Assembly (NCBI GenBank): GCA_029207755.1
Contig: JARCOQ010000003.1
Location: forward strand, 46,978,971-47,042,970
DNA: 64,000 nucleotides
Direction of reading: 5' to 3'
Source: Chamaea fasciata
Lineage: Eukaryota > Chordata > Aves > Passeriformes > Sylviidae
A program made the position numbers and the translations under genes. Shown in pieces: positions 25,576 to 37,000 of this stretch. Position 1 is the stretch's first letter. Every line of letters begins with the position of its first letter. The notes beneath the pieces were generated by a model. The model ran no database searches. It saw nothing but the letters and a program-made list of their open reading frames with translations, and was not told where the DNA came from.

Positions 25576-27488
25576 CTTTCTTTTTAAGTGCAGAAGGTTT
25601 GTCAGTCGAATTCCTAAGCTCAGAGGCACTTAGCCTGTTGAGAACAACTCTTACACCTTTAACAAGACCAAATTTCTTTCCTAGTTCCTTGTCTTTATCA
25701 CAACATTCTTGTTCATCATTTCTTTCTTGCAAGTCTTCTTTGGACGGGAATGCAGTGTTGCTGAGGAACTGAAATGGGAAAGAGTAGAACTAAACTATCA
25801 GGAAGAGAGTGTTGAGTGTTCCTCCCACCCCAGTTTATTTTCTCAGCTCTTTTTCTACAGTCTCACATACCTTGGGGATGTGGCTTTGCAAGAAGAATTT
25901 AATTCAGGAGGGATCTTGCATGCCAACCCTTCTCCATTCTTCCATTGTTACTTTAAAAAATTATCATGATGGCACTCATTACCTGTTTTCAGAAACCCAG
26001 CCTTCTCCCTTGGGAAGTTCCTTGCTATTGCATTAAATTTTGCCCTACTGTTCTCTAAACAGCAGTGGACTGCAATGTTTCTGTCCTGTTCAAACACTAG
26101 AAAAATCCTGGTATATATCTCAAGGTGTATTTTTTCTCAGCATTGTGTAATATATATATATATATATATATTTAACAGTAAAGTCTTACAGGCCTGCAAG
26201 CCTTAATTTGTTTTCCTCTACAGTGATTGTATCTGCTGGATTTCATTTAGCTTCTCCACAAAAAACTGAAAAAAAAACCCGGGTTACTCATCTTTCACAG
26301 CCTGTCCTCAATATTCTGAATAATGCGCTTTGCATTCAGCTATGTCTGAGAGAGCAATTTACTGTTCATACCTGTTCATCACTAATTCATGACGTTCATC
26401 ATGATGCTCACCTGATCATCATGGGTCACCACCCTCTGCCTTTTCCCAGCAAGAGGGGAGCAGTTCTCGGGCTGAGAGATTGTAGTCATCTTGTGTGAAG
26501 AGAAATGTGTTTCATTTGATGTTTTCTTTTGGGATGTGGGGGTAGCGCAGGTTGTAAGACATTTTATGTTCTGTTTCACTGCATCCGCTCTCAACAGCAG
26601 TGGATGTGAAACTTGGAATGTTAGTTTACGGACAGAACAACACGTAATGAGCCAAACGATGGTCTTCATAAACAACAAATGGTGGCCAGGTATTTTCATT
26701 TCTGCTGCCAAATCTTCATGCCTCGTTACATATAGAAGGTAGACTTGACCATTGTAGATCATTAGAGCATTTCCCTTAAAGAGAGGAATTTCAGGTTGCT
26801 CTCCAATAGAACTAATAGATGAAAGTGTTAATGTATTCACATAATCCTTATTCTTGAGATTGGTGAGCGACTTTAAAATTTCTGAAACAGCACTGTTGGA
26901 TGACTTTACAATAAGAGGATAGGATCTTGCTGTCTTTCCATCTGGGTCTTTTTGTGCTAACTCTTTCACTGGGGTTATTTGGGAACATTTCTTGTTGTCA
27001 GTTTTATCAGGATTAGAACAATGTCCTGTTAAGTCTGGGCTACTTGGTATTAAAGACTTTGAAAAATTTTGCCAGAAGGATCTGGAACTCTCTTGCATCT
27101 TTATTACTGGCCATATGTAAATCACAGATTGTGTTTCTGTAGCTTGCCTTGCTTCAGAGACCCTTCTCACTGCAGGTAACAGTAGTTGCTGTAGTTTAGA
27201 TGGGAAAAAAGATAGTGGTATTGATGTGACTTTGGCTTGTTGTGGTATCTGTAGATCAGGTTTTAAAACCTGTACCGGAGGTTCTTCAGTAACGTTAAGA
27301 GGATCAAAGGTTTCAGAAGCAGGTACTTTGTCTTCTTGGTTAGCATAACTTAGTGAGAAACCTCTTTGCAGAGAGTGCTTTGCAGCTAAGTTTTCATTAC
27401 TTTCAGCATTGAAAACGGTTGAGAACTTTCCTCTGCCAGCGAAGGTCATGGCACTGTCTTCGAGCAGATTGTCTTCCTCACTGCTCAT
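25576..27488 (-). CDS. LRIF1-like protein (ligand-dependent nuclear receptor-interacting factor 1 family), partial
   Basis: LRIF1 is a nuclear protein that binds HP1/SMCHD1 and retinoic-acid receptor and helps heterochromatin silencing. Two minus-strand exons are supported: 27488-26412 (359 codons from the ATG, open) and 25768-25576 (193 bases). The first ends in a strong donor (CAG/GTGAGC), the second starts after a TTTCAG acceptor, and the phase is 0 across the 643-base intron. Matches to human LRIF1 as I recall it: LQIP..A-V..IP; TVIY-type 'SVIYIWPV'; PVK; 'VKSSN-AVSEILK'; and 'NALMIYNGQVYLL' for 'NALVMFNGKVYLL'. In exon 2, 'KKFGLVKGVRVVLNRL' fits the conserved C-terminal 'KKIFGLTKDLRVCLTRI'. 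Because it is spliced, it is not a processed retrocopy. The N terminus is shorter than human, and the last exon(s) with the coiled coil were not found. It may be a divergent paralogue or a relocated orthologue. Confidence 0.75.
26146..26172. repeat. (TA)n microsatellite in the LRIF1-like intron
   Basis: About 12 uninterrupted TA units within the intron between the two supported LRIF1-like exons. Likely length-polymorphic. Confidence 0.9.
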
Positions 27489-27589
27489 TTGCCGATCCTC
27501 TCCCACCAGAGCAGAAGTAGCCCTGGTATCCACCTCCTAAAGAGTGTTGTGGTTTGGGTTCCGTCCAGACAGATGAGCTCTTGTGAAGG

Positions 27590-27700
27590 GGCAGCTGTGC
27601 ACGTTGGAATGGCTTCTGGAGGAAGGAGAATGCAAAAGGAGTTCCACCAGGTCTCATCTATTTTCACTCTTTCCTGAAGGGCTTCACTTGTGCAGCCTGA
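27590..27700 (-). pseudogene. possible upstream (N-terminal) coding piece of the LRIF1-like gene
   Basis: In one minus-strand frame this stretch reads ..ISGC..LQ..ILLPPEAIP.., which weakly resembles the N-terminal SGC..Q..LLPIP stretch of LRIF1. It runs toward the main exon but in a different frame, and I see no clear donor that would join the two. It could be a real exon with an unnoticed splice site, a frameshifted remnant, or chance. Treat as tentative. Confidence 0.25.
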
Positions 27701-28971
27701 TATGCTTACAATAAAAGTGGACAGAAATTAAAATGTAATTACATGTTTGTAAATGCACACAAGGATTTTTCTTTGTTACCTCAAAGAAAATTAATAAACA
27801 GAAACATATTTGTCATTTAAGTATTAACTTCAGCTCATCTAGCCAGCAGAATTTTTCTGCAATAGTAATTTGCTGTGAGACACTTCTAATCTTGACTTAA
27901 GTTGGCAGTGAGTTTCTGCTTGCTTCTGTAGGAATTTATCCAATACTGCAAGCTGCTGGTGGACAGGATCTATTTTGTTTAGCTGTAGCACTCCCTCATG
28001 TCAGAAGATACAGTCTTTTTAGACACAACACCATTGAAATCAATGCACATTTTTTATAAAAATGGTCTTAACCAAAGACCTTTACAATCAGTTTTGTACT
28101 TTGCTTTCAGAATGCTTCAACTTCAGCAAAGTCAACTCCAGCCTACACTACTCTATGCTATAGCAGAATCAGACCCAGTAGCTTTGTCATGGCTTTTAAT
28201 AAACATGTAAAACAATCAAAAAAAACAAGTTAAGATGTTTATCTGGTTCATTTTAAAATTTTCTAAGCACCAGTGAAATTGTAAAATGCTAAGCAATCAT
28301 AAGAACATAGTTGAATGTACAGGAGAAGGAAATATGAAATTTAAATTTGTATCCTGACAGAAATTAACAAATTCACTTTGAATTTACTGCTGCTTGTCCA
28401 GTAGTTATATTCTCCTAGGAATAACCTACTCATCTTAGCACTACAGACTTCATTTTGTAGAAAGGAAACATACACACTCACATTATTTGCATGTCAATCA
28501 CACAACTCTAAGGTGTTTTTTAGCCTTAGCCTAAACATTAAAAAACACAGTGAGTTTCACCTCCATAACTGAAGAGGTTCTACTTCTTAACTTACAAAAA
28601 GAAATGTAATAAAGACAAGGTCAGTGAGCCTCTGTTTAGGATAATGAAAATTAAATTTTCTGAGTCCTTTTATCTAGCAAAAATGAATAAACTGAAAAAT
28701 AAAACAACATTTTGTCCTCATCTAGGCTGTATCTCCTGCATTTATGACACATATATCAAGATGTAATCACCCAGTTCAAGGACTCTAATCAAGAATAATT
28801 ATAAATAATGATATCAATTGTCACCAAGTTATTTGAATTAATTGTACATATAGGAGGAGTGAGGCCTTCTGTAGAAGCAGAGTCTAAATCAGTTTTTTTC
28901 CTTTGCTTTATCTGATGAGGGGAGATTTTTTTGTTCTGCTTTTTCACTTCTGGTGTTAGGGGTTTTTTAAT

Positions 28972-29040
28972 ACATCCAGTGTGATAAAGCACTGGATGTA
29001 GTAAAACTGGACTACATCCAGCACTGTAGTGTGATAAAGC
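28972..29040. repeat. overlapping inverted repeats with a direct repeat
   Basis: ACATCCAGTG (28972-28981) pairs with CACTGGATGT (28990-28999). CTGGATGTAGT (28992-29002) pairs with ACTACATCCAG (29011-29021). The middle arm is shared, so two alternative hairpins compete. GTGTGATAAAGC occurs twice (28979-28990 and 29029-29040). No gene is associated. Confidence 0.8.
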
Positions 29041-30077
29041 TAGGGCCAATCTTCTGACCTAGAAAGTCTCCTAGCATCTTAAAAAATGGAAAGTCTTTGA
29101 AACCTAGAGACACAGCAATTAAACTAAAATTAAAGAAAAAGAAAAAAAGAAAGAAGGTTTATATTTTTGAGCTAGAGAAATCCTGGTTAGTTGTGAAGCC
29201 AGCTGCAAAAGAGGTAAATATCACTGCAGAAGAGAAAGTCTCTGATTCTCAGAAGTGTTGGGGCTCATCTAGTATAGTCTCCAACTTTGATGATTAATGT
29301 ACTGTACCTTACAGCCTACATCTTAATGCACAGTAGTGACCTTGGTTGTGTCATTTTGTCAGTCCTTGAGTTTAAGAGATTAACCCTTGTGTCATGGGTC
29401 TCAAGGTTCCCAATAAAACTGAAAAAAAAGAATGACTATATTTACATGCCTTAATATGTCCTTATTTACATACAAAAAATAAAATCTGAAAGAAATCCTT
29501 TTTCTTCTTCCATCTTAACATTTACAGACTGCCAAGCAGACTTTCACGCTTAAGAGCTGAGCAGCACAGATTTCCCTATTACTTGGATTTCATGGATATA
29601 AATCTTTTCCATCGGAAGTGGTCTCACAATCTCATTTTTATGACTGTGGCTCACCATTGCCCTATCTTCACCAGATATGAAGCCAGCAAAGAGTCGTAAG
29701 AGAACTCACAAAAATGAGTGGAATTCATATTTCCAGTTTCCTTATTTTTGATAAAAATGTGTCATGCACATGCAAGGTATGCTTCTAGCCCAGTCCTTGC
29801 CTCTGATAGTGGCCAAAAGCAAAGGTCCAGCAATAATCTGAGCAGAGGCCATGCACATGGTGGCAATTTCCTGGATGCCCCCCAGGCTCTGAGAGTGGGA
29901 GGCACAGGGCCCTCCCGAGCCAGCAAGGATCTCTCCATTGTTAGAGAGAAAAAGTTGAAAGTTATTGTTGACCAGGTTTATTGTTGTGCAGTTACTGTAT
30001 GTTTTGTCAATGATTGTTAAATGATGTTAATAAATGAAAACCACTTACCTTGTACCCCTGCTGTACCCCTATCCCTA

Positions 30078-30121
30078 GTTGCTGTACCCTGTGTTTCTTG
30101 TTGCTGTACCCTGTGTTCCTT
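30078..30121. repeat. 22-bp tandem duplication
   Basis: Two adjacent 22-bp units (30078-30099 and 30100-30121) differ by one base. A second short duplication, sharing TACTTCCACATGGC, lies at 30177-30220. Confidence 0.8.
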
Positions 30122-31149
30122 GTTCCAGTGTCCCTTGCTGCTTCCTCCGTCGGGCCCCACCTCCACTGCTCCCCTATACTTCCACATGGCCACCAGTGGA
30201 TACTTCCACATGGCAACCAGCAGTTCCATCCAATATGCTAACCATGCCAACTCCCATGACTCTGAGTGACAACAGGAAGTGAGACCACCACATGCAGACC
30301 CCTAAAGCCAGCAAACCGACATCCAGACACCTTACCAGACTGCGCTGGGAGACTGACAAGACACTAACCTATCTGTCTAGCCACTTGGTGAAACTTGCCA
30401 TGACGGCAACAGGACTTGCTCAAGGTCACCCCCTAGACTTCCAATGAGCCAAACTAGAGGAGGTGTCCTATAGAGCTTCTGTGAGTTCAGAGACTCCAGC
30501 TCTGCCTTTGGGCAAAGTTGCTTGCACCTTCCCTCCTCCTCGTTGTCTACAGGGAGCAGTGGCGGTGAGCACAACCCTTCGGGCCCCCACCCAGACTGAC
30601 CAATTAAAGGCTTTAAGAAAAAGGAAAAGAAGCTCTTCTTGCCAGTTCTTATCACCATGGGCTTCCTGCTGCCACCAGGCCCTGCTGAGCAACACCCTCA
30701 GTCTTCCCATCAGCTTTGACCTCACAGTGGTGCCCCTGGGGCCATGTACAGCCAGAACACCTCCTCAGGCTCCCGGTTTGGGCTGAAGCCCGGGTGTCAG
30801 CAGTACAGCCAGTGTGGGCTGGGGGATGGAGCAAGGGGATGAGGTTTAGTTACCATTACAGCCAGAGCACAGACACCGGGCTGGACGCGCAGCTTTCAAC
30901 TGCTGCAGCAACTGCTGTGGCAACTGCCAAAATGGCAGAGAGCCTTCCAGAACCTTCTGAAGGCTGCTGGACACCAACAGGGTCAACAGCTGCTCTGGGT
31001 GACACCGGCTGTCCTCAGCTGCACCAGTCACTGTCTGCAGCCCGGGCTGTGCCCACACGGCCACACTGCCACCCCGGCTGTGCCCCAGTGCCCAGCCCCC
31101 ATGAAGGGCAGGGCCCTCAGCAGCATGCAGCTTCCATCCCTCTATGGAC

Positions 31150-31213
31150 CATTCACTGCAAGAGTCAGACTCAATGATCCTTCTGAGTCCCTTCCAACAC
31201 GGATGATTCTGTG
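31150..31213 (+). mobile_element. CR1 LINE 3'-end fragment
   Basis: Contains 'agactcaatgatccttctg' followed by 'cccttccaac' and 'gatgattctgtga', the typical 3' terminus of avian CR1. It is severely 5'-truncated. The large open frame on the opposite strand across this place (30846-31565) is therefore unlikely to be a host gene. Confidence 0.65.
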
Positions 31214-31839
31214 ACCTGTGCCATGGAGCCAACCCTCGTGTCCCTCCTTCTGTCCTTTTGGCCTCTGCAGGGCTGCAGTGTCCATGACCCCAGGGGCCAA
31301 GGATGGCAACTCTCCCTGTGGCTCGCCAAGTGAGATGGGGGCACATCTTTCCAGGGGGAGCCCTGGAGGCTCTGCCTGAGCCCTCCCCATTGCACAGCCT
31401 GGCCACAGGTCCTTGCTCTCCCTCCAGATGCCCTTGTCCTCCAGCCAGCGCCTTGGTGGCTCTGGAAGGGACGGCATTAGCAGGCCCAAGCCACCCTCCT
31501 GGCCTTTCCTGAGTGCTGTCTCCCTTGCATTGCCAGGCAGTGCTCAGGAGTGGGGGCAAAGACAAGCTCTGTGGCCAGGGTAAGCAATGAAACCTCTGCC
31601 CCTGGCATGCCTGTTCTGGCCCTGCCCATCCCAGCCCATCCCATTATTCCCTGCTGTGGCCCAGCTCAGCTCAGCGCAGCCTCCAGGAACCTGGGTGACA
31701 GCCCGTCTGCTGTGCTCTGCTGGCAGGGAGGCTGCAAACTAGAAGGCATTCCTTAACTGCTCACAGCTTGGAGAGGGGAGGGAAGGTTTCAATATCAACC
31801 CTCGCGGGAAATAATAGTACTTTCGTAGTAGTGCAGATG

Positions 31840-32308
31840 TAGGCCTAAAGTTAAAAGGATACAAGAATAAGGACATAAAACAATAAGAAAGACTGTGTTT
31901 TTGTGTTTTTGTGCTGTGTAGAATTAGGCCGTAGCAAGTAGAAAAATATGTTAAGCAAGATAATAGAAAAGTTTAATAAATGAGCCTTTGTGCTTCGTTT
32001 ATAGAAGAGTATAAAAAGTTCCTGAATAGCAAAAAATATGAAACAAGCACCTATTGTTAGATATAAGATATACGTGTAGTTTTAATGATTGGTTTATGCA
32101 GATGTCTGTAAGCTCTTAACAGTCTGCTATCGGTTAGAAAACTTTTAAAAGGCCTTGTGACACAGAGAATTCTAGCTGCTGTTAGCAAGACGTGAGCTGT
32201 TGCCATCTTCCTTGTCTCACCCTGTACTGAGACTGATGTCGCAATAAAAGCTTGAAGAACATCTCCTGGCAGTCCCATCCTGTCATTCAGAAATATAGAT
32301 ATCCAACA
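31840..32308 (+). mobile_element. probable solitary retroviral LTR (boundaries uncertain)
   Basis: A block with LTR-like layout: AT-rich U3-like part, a TATA-like TTTTAAAAGG at about 32143-32152, an AATAAA at 32243-32248 about 95 bases later, then a short U5-like part ending near CCAACA. No internal retroviral sequence or second copy lies beside it. I could not fix its ends or a target duplication, and it is unrelated to the LTRs at 12-18 kb. Confidence 0.5.
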
Positions 32309-32390
32309 AACCCTCTATCTGGCCTTTTCACACTGATTTGGGAATGTGACACAGCATGTCACAGACAATGAATACATGTTAGACGGTTTG

Positions 32391-32425
32391 TTTTTTTGTT
32401 TTGTTTTTTTTTTTTTTTTTTTTTT
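32391..32425. repeat. poly-T tract
   Basis: T-rich homopolymer with a few G interruptions and an uninterrupted run of about 20 T. It could be the antisense poly(A) of an old insertion, or simple sequence. Confidence 0.75.
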
Positions 32426-33544
32426 GCCTGCACAACAGTTTTCTTTAAATGCCCTGGGGAAAAAAAATGAAATTTCAGTGGGTTCTGGACCAAGTCCTAG
32501 CAGATGAAGCACTTGCTCATAATACACTGTGTTTATTTATCTGTTTCAAATGCTGAGCTTGACATATAAATACGATATATACTGCACGGATTTTGAAAAG
32601 AGATGGCTGCCTTCAGCTTGTGACAAATCCCGTTTGGAAACAATGCACAGCCTCCAAGGGGAAACTTGAAGAACAGGGAAAGGCAAGCACCTCTGTACAG
32701 CCTGAGAGAGTAAGCGATGACCACATGCAGCACTAGAACAGAGAACACCACACAGATGTGCTTGTGGGCCTGCAAGGCACCAGCCAAAGTCTGCACATGC
32801 CTCAGAAAAATATGGGTTTTGTAGTGTTTCCTGCGAGCAGCTATGCCCTGCCAACATGCTGTAGAGCACAACGCAGGCACTGGAACGCTTCAGCTGTGTC
32901 AGATGTGAGCTCTGTGGATGTGAGGTGCCCTGCACAGCTCATCAGTGTGTCAGCACATCCTCTCATCCCTCTGCTGTCAGCGTTCTTCCACCACCCTGGG
33001 CACCAGAGCACCTGAGGTGCTCATTTCAACTACAAGGTGGCAGTGTCCCTGTTCTTGTAATGTATGGCTCTTACCAGCATGAGGCACAAGACACTGAGTG
33101 GACTGCCTACACTCCTTGAACAAGATTTTTGGGGCCTTACAGCAACCTGGAAAGGCACTAAGTAAAGCAGATGCTTGGGAAGCTCTAGCCAGTGAACCAG
33201 AATTGACCTAATCAGGTTGCTTCTGTGCACCTTCCATAACTGAGCAGATGGATTACATTCAAATATCTTCCTTTTTAAATGACCCCGCTTACTGCAGTCC
33301 TTAGCTGATGCCTGCTCCTCATTGATTTTACAGTCACTAACTAGATGGGTCACCAGCTGCGTGATGAAGACGGGGGAATTATGTCTCTCAGTGGCAGAGA
33401 TATAATTTGGGTCTGTCAGGTTTTCCTAATTGTAGGTCCAGCTTCTTGTGCTTGGGCACAACAGTTCAGGGTGACTCAGTAGCTTACAAGAGTATGGGCT
33501 GGGCTAAGGACTGCCCAGAGACACGGTGGATTCACCATCCCGGG

Positions 33545-33640
33545 AGGATTTTAAGGAATGACTGGGTGTGCCAGATAGCTCTCAGCTTGGACTCGATCTC
33601 AGAGGGAGGTCTTTTCCAACCTAAGTGTTCTGTCTGAAAG
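33545..33640 (+). mobile_element. CR1 LINE 3'-end fragment
   Basis: Typical CR1 3' wording ('gcttggactcgatctcagaggg.ggtcttttccaacctaa..') ends about 190 bases upstream of the PPIL4 start codon. 5'-truncated. Confidence 0.65.
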
Positions 33641-33689
33641 TATACCAGGATCTTACATATGAAAGAACATCCTGCCTTAACTTTGGCAC

Positions 33690-34050
33690 GTCGCACGCGT
33701 TCCGCCACCCGCGCCCTCAGCACTGCGGGCACAGCCCGTCCGGCCCCTGGCGGCCCGCGGGGTCCTCCGCGCCGCCAGGGGGCGCGCCGGGCGCGGGGCG
33801 GGCGCGGGGCGGGCTGTGGTGCGCGCGGCCATGGCGGTGCTGCTGGAGACCACGGTGGGCGACTTGGTCATCGACCTGTACACGGAGGAGCGGCCCCGCG
33901 GTACGAGCCCAGCCCCCGGCACCGGCGCTCCCTGGCCCCCGCCGGCACCGGGCTCGCCCCTGACCCCCCCGGCACCGGCTCTCCCCTTGCGCGGGCAGGT
34001 GGCGGCCTCCAGCGGGACAGGCCGGGGGGATGCAGTCAGCGCTTGCGGCC
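33690..34050. promoter_or_regulatory. PPIL4: CpG-island promoter of PPIL4
   Basis: CpG-dense, strongly GC-rich stretch around the first coding exon, with several GGGCG-type boxes at about 33780-33820 just upstream of the ATG. No TATA box was seen. This is the usual arrangement of a housekeeping promoter. Confidence 0.75.
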
Positions 34051-37000
34051 GCATATGTAATATCTACTAAATCCGAGGGCTGCCGTGAGCTTCTTTCTTA
34101 AGTGTTTGAAAAGAAACGGGGTGTGTGTGGGGGTGTGTGTGTGTGAGAAGTGTGTTTCTGTATAACTAGCCGTGCCTCGGGTTCTTTGAATCACTGGAGG
34201 TGATTTGTAGGAAGGGAGGAAATGTTACGTTTCCTTGGAGCATTTCTCTCCGGGTTTATTGGTTGTACCCTGATAAGTCTCGATACAGTCTGCTCCAAAA
34301 CCACTTTTCTACACGCTAAACTGGATCTCTGTTTTATCTATTCTTATTGTGTCTGGAGTTTCCTTTGTAAATGTTGGTGTGATTTCTTACAGCTTGTCTC
34401 AATTTCCTGAAGCTCTGCAAAGTCAAGTACTACAACTATTGTCTTATTTATAATGTGCAGGTGAGTATTCTCAACTTCTTGTTTTTCCGTTGGTTTAAAA
34501 TCACAAACATGAAAGCAATATCTTATGTGTTCTCCTTCGTGACAGAGAGACTTTATTATACAAACCGGTGACCCCATGGGAACTGGCCGTGGAGGGGAAT
34601 CCATATTTTGGTGAGTGTTTATGTAAAAAAAGGGTATCTATATATCTCAACAGAGGATTTGTGTAAGGGAGTAGGAGTTCCAGTTAGATTGTCTACAGCT
34701 TTTTTGAGGCAGAATTACTGGTGGGAAATAAAAATGTTGATGCATAAACTTTTTTGGTTTTCATACTTAGATACCTTTTTAGTTTCTGCGCTGCCTTTGG
34801 CCATTCTCTGTTTTTTTCCTGGACATTGTTCTGTCTCTGACCTTGGAAGTGAAGTTACGGGTAACAACTTGTACATGCATTTCTGTCTGTTTAAAAGCTG
34901 GCAAACAACTGTATGTTTGGTAAGAAAAGTATCATAACTAAATGATCTGCAGAAAACAATCAATTTGCATTGTGAATACATTTATTATTATAACAAAATG
35001 TACTAAATTGAGCATGAGTGGAGCACAGAGGCTAAACTTGATTTCCTCTGTGTATAAGAAAGTGATCTTCTTACTTGAGTTTGTTTTAGTTGAATGTTTA
35101 TAAGGAAATGGCTTTTCTTGTTCAAGAAATAAGTGGCCATGGAGACAAGAGTTAAAGAAATCTTTCAGACAGCTAGGATGGAGTTAAAGTGCACGTGTTC
35201 TATATGATTCATTTGAAATAGTTAGTGAAAGCAGAATTAAAATTACAGAGCTAATTACTGGGGAAATGCTGGGGAGCACAATATACAGCGATAAAGGAGT
35301 TCAGCTGGAACAGACACAGTGTTGCTAGACTAGTATTGGCTTTTGTAAGTCAGTCTGTCAGAGCCTCTTAAATACAAAACCTGGAACTCTTGGATCCCTG
35401 AATCATGACTGCAGTGATCCTGGAAGCAGTGTAACTGTGCTAAGCCAATGCAAGTCTAGGTAGGTAGACTTGCCAGACTTGAGCTGTCTCTGCACACAAG
35501 TAAATTAGATTTATTTTGGTGTGTTACAAGTCTTCTGAGACTTAGTCGTATGACAAATGGGAAAGTACAGTGTGATGAGAGAGTGTCAGATCCCATCTGG
35601 CACTGGCATGGAGAAGGTCAGTACATCTTTTATACCTGTTTGCTACTGCTGTGGTGCATGAAACTGGAGTTTCTGCTCTTGCAGGCAGAGTTTAATTTAA
35701 ATCCTCTCTTCATAGAGGCTAACAGCTGCTTAGCAAAATGAGTTTAAACACAACACTGTCCTTAAATTTGGGCAAATATAGTTATGATCATGCCTCTGTC
35801 AGTTTACGGAGTGAGACAAAATGAGTGATAGCAGGGTTAGACATAAAAAGCTAAAAAGAATGCAACAATTTGCCATATCCTGTATATACCAAATTAGTGT
35901 ATGTAATCCTGTCTATATAAAGAACTGATTTTGCACATGGATGTATTGCTTTTGTGTTTCTCTTGGAAGATAAATTTTTGATGTATATAACTGCATTTTT
36001 ACAGTGTTGAATAACTTATTTTTGCAGAACCTACTTAAAATATGTAGTTCTTTCATGCCTCAGAAAAATGTTAAATACTGTATTTAAAAATATATAGGTA
36101 TACCCTTCCTACCTCCCAAAAAGCCTCTGTGAAATGTCCAGAGAAAAATTTGTTGCTCCTTGTAATACAAACTGTGAAAGTGTACAGGTCCATAAATATG
36201 TTCATGGGTGCAGTGTAAAAATCTAGGTTTATTTGAAGGCTTAATGTAAATGTGAAATGTAAAATTTTTTTGAGATGCCATTTATGGTTTTACAGTGTTT
36301 GATTAGCTTACTTTTAAAAATTCCTTTTTGTTGTAACGCACTTGTTATATATGTTTTTTTAGTCAACTGTATGGTGATCAAGCCAGATTTTTTGAGGCAG
36401 AAAAGGTGCCGAGAATCAAGCACAAGAAGAAGGGAACTGTGTCGATGGTGAACAATGGCAGTGATCAGCATGGATCACAGGTCAGCACATGGTGTTGGTA
36501 CATGTCTGAATAACTAAAATAGAAGTTCCATGAGTTGGCAAAGGCTGCAGAACAAAGACACAGTCATGTCAATAGCATCATCATCTGGTTAAACCATCAA
36601 AAGGCATGTTAAAAACCCCGCTATAGCTAAATATTTTCCATAGCATTCCAGGTGCCAATGGGTATTTGGTTACTGATAGAGGAATTAAAATGCTCAGATT
36701 CAAATCCTGTCATAGATCAATTGTATTTGCTAGTACTCAGTCCTGTATTTTTTTCCTTTATTTATTTCTCTGTGTTAAAACTTGGATGTGATTTTGCTAA
36801 TGTATAAAATGGTCAGGAAAAAAAATCCTGTAGTTAAATGGAAGGAAAATTAAGGAAACTTGAGTTTTGAAATGATGGTGACATTTTCTGCTTATGGCTT
36901 TGTCTTAGTTTGGAAACTGAAATCATATCACAGTGTCTGCTGTATGGTTACTTGAAAGTGTGCAGTAATATAAGTCTACAGTCTTACCCCAGTGCTGGTA

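Larger units (their letters stand above)
27701..33690. other. intergenic between the LRIF1-like gene and PPIL4
   Basis: No further gene was recognised. The stretch contains a palindrome cluster (28972-29040), a GC-richer block (about 29840-31780) with short tandem duplications and a CR1 end, a probable solitary LTR (about 31840-32308), a long T homopolymer (about 32391-32425) and a CR1 end directly upstream of PPIL4. GINM1, the expected neighbour by comparison with human, was not found. Confidence 0.5.

Noticed and set aside
30846..31565. 239-codon minus-strand frame
   Set aside because: It lies in the GC-rich block, crosses a CR1 3' end, competes with other frames and has no recognisable domain.
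31797..32313. Possible 5-7 bp target duplication (AACCC..) around the LTR-like element
   Set aside because: The implied element ends would not be TG..CA, so the match is probably chance.
33659..34060. Frames of 112-133 codons around the PPIL4 start
   Set aside because: They are by-products of the PPIL4 CpG island. The real frame is the 70-base exon 1 with a GT donor.
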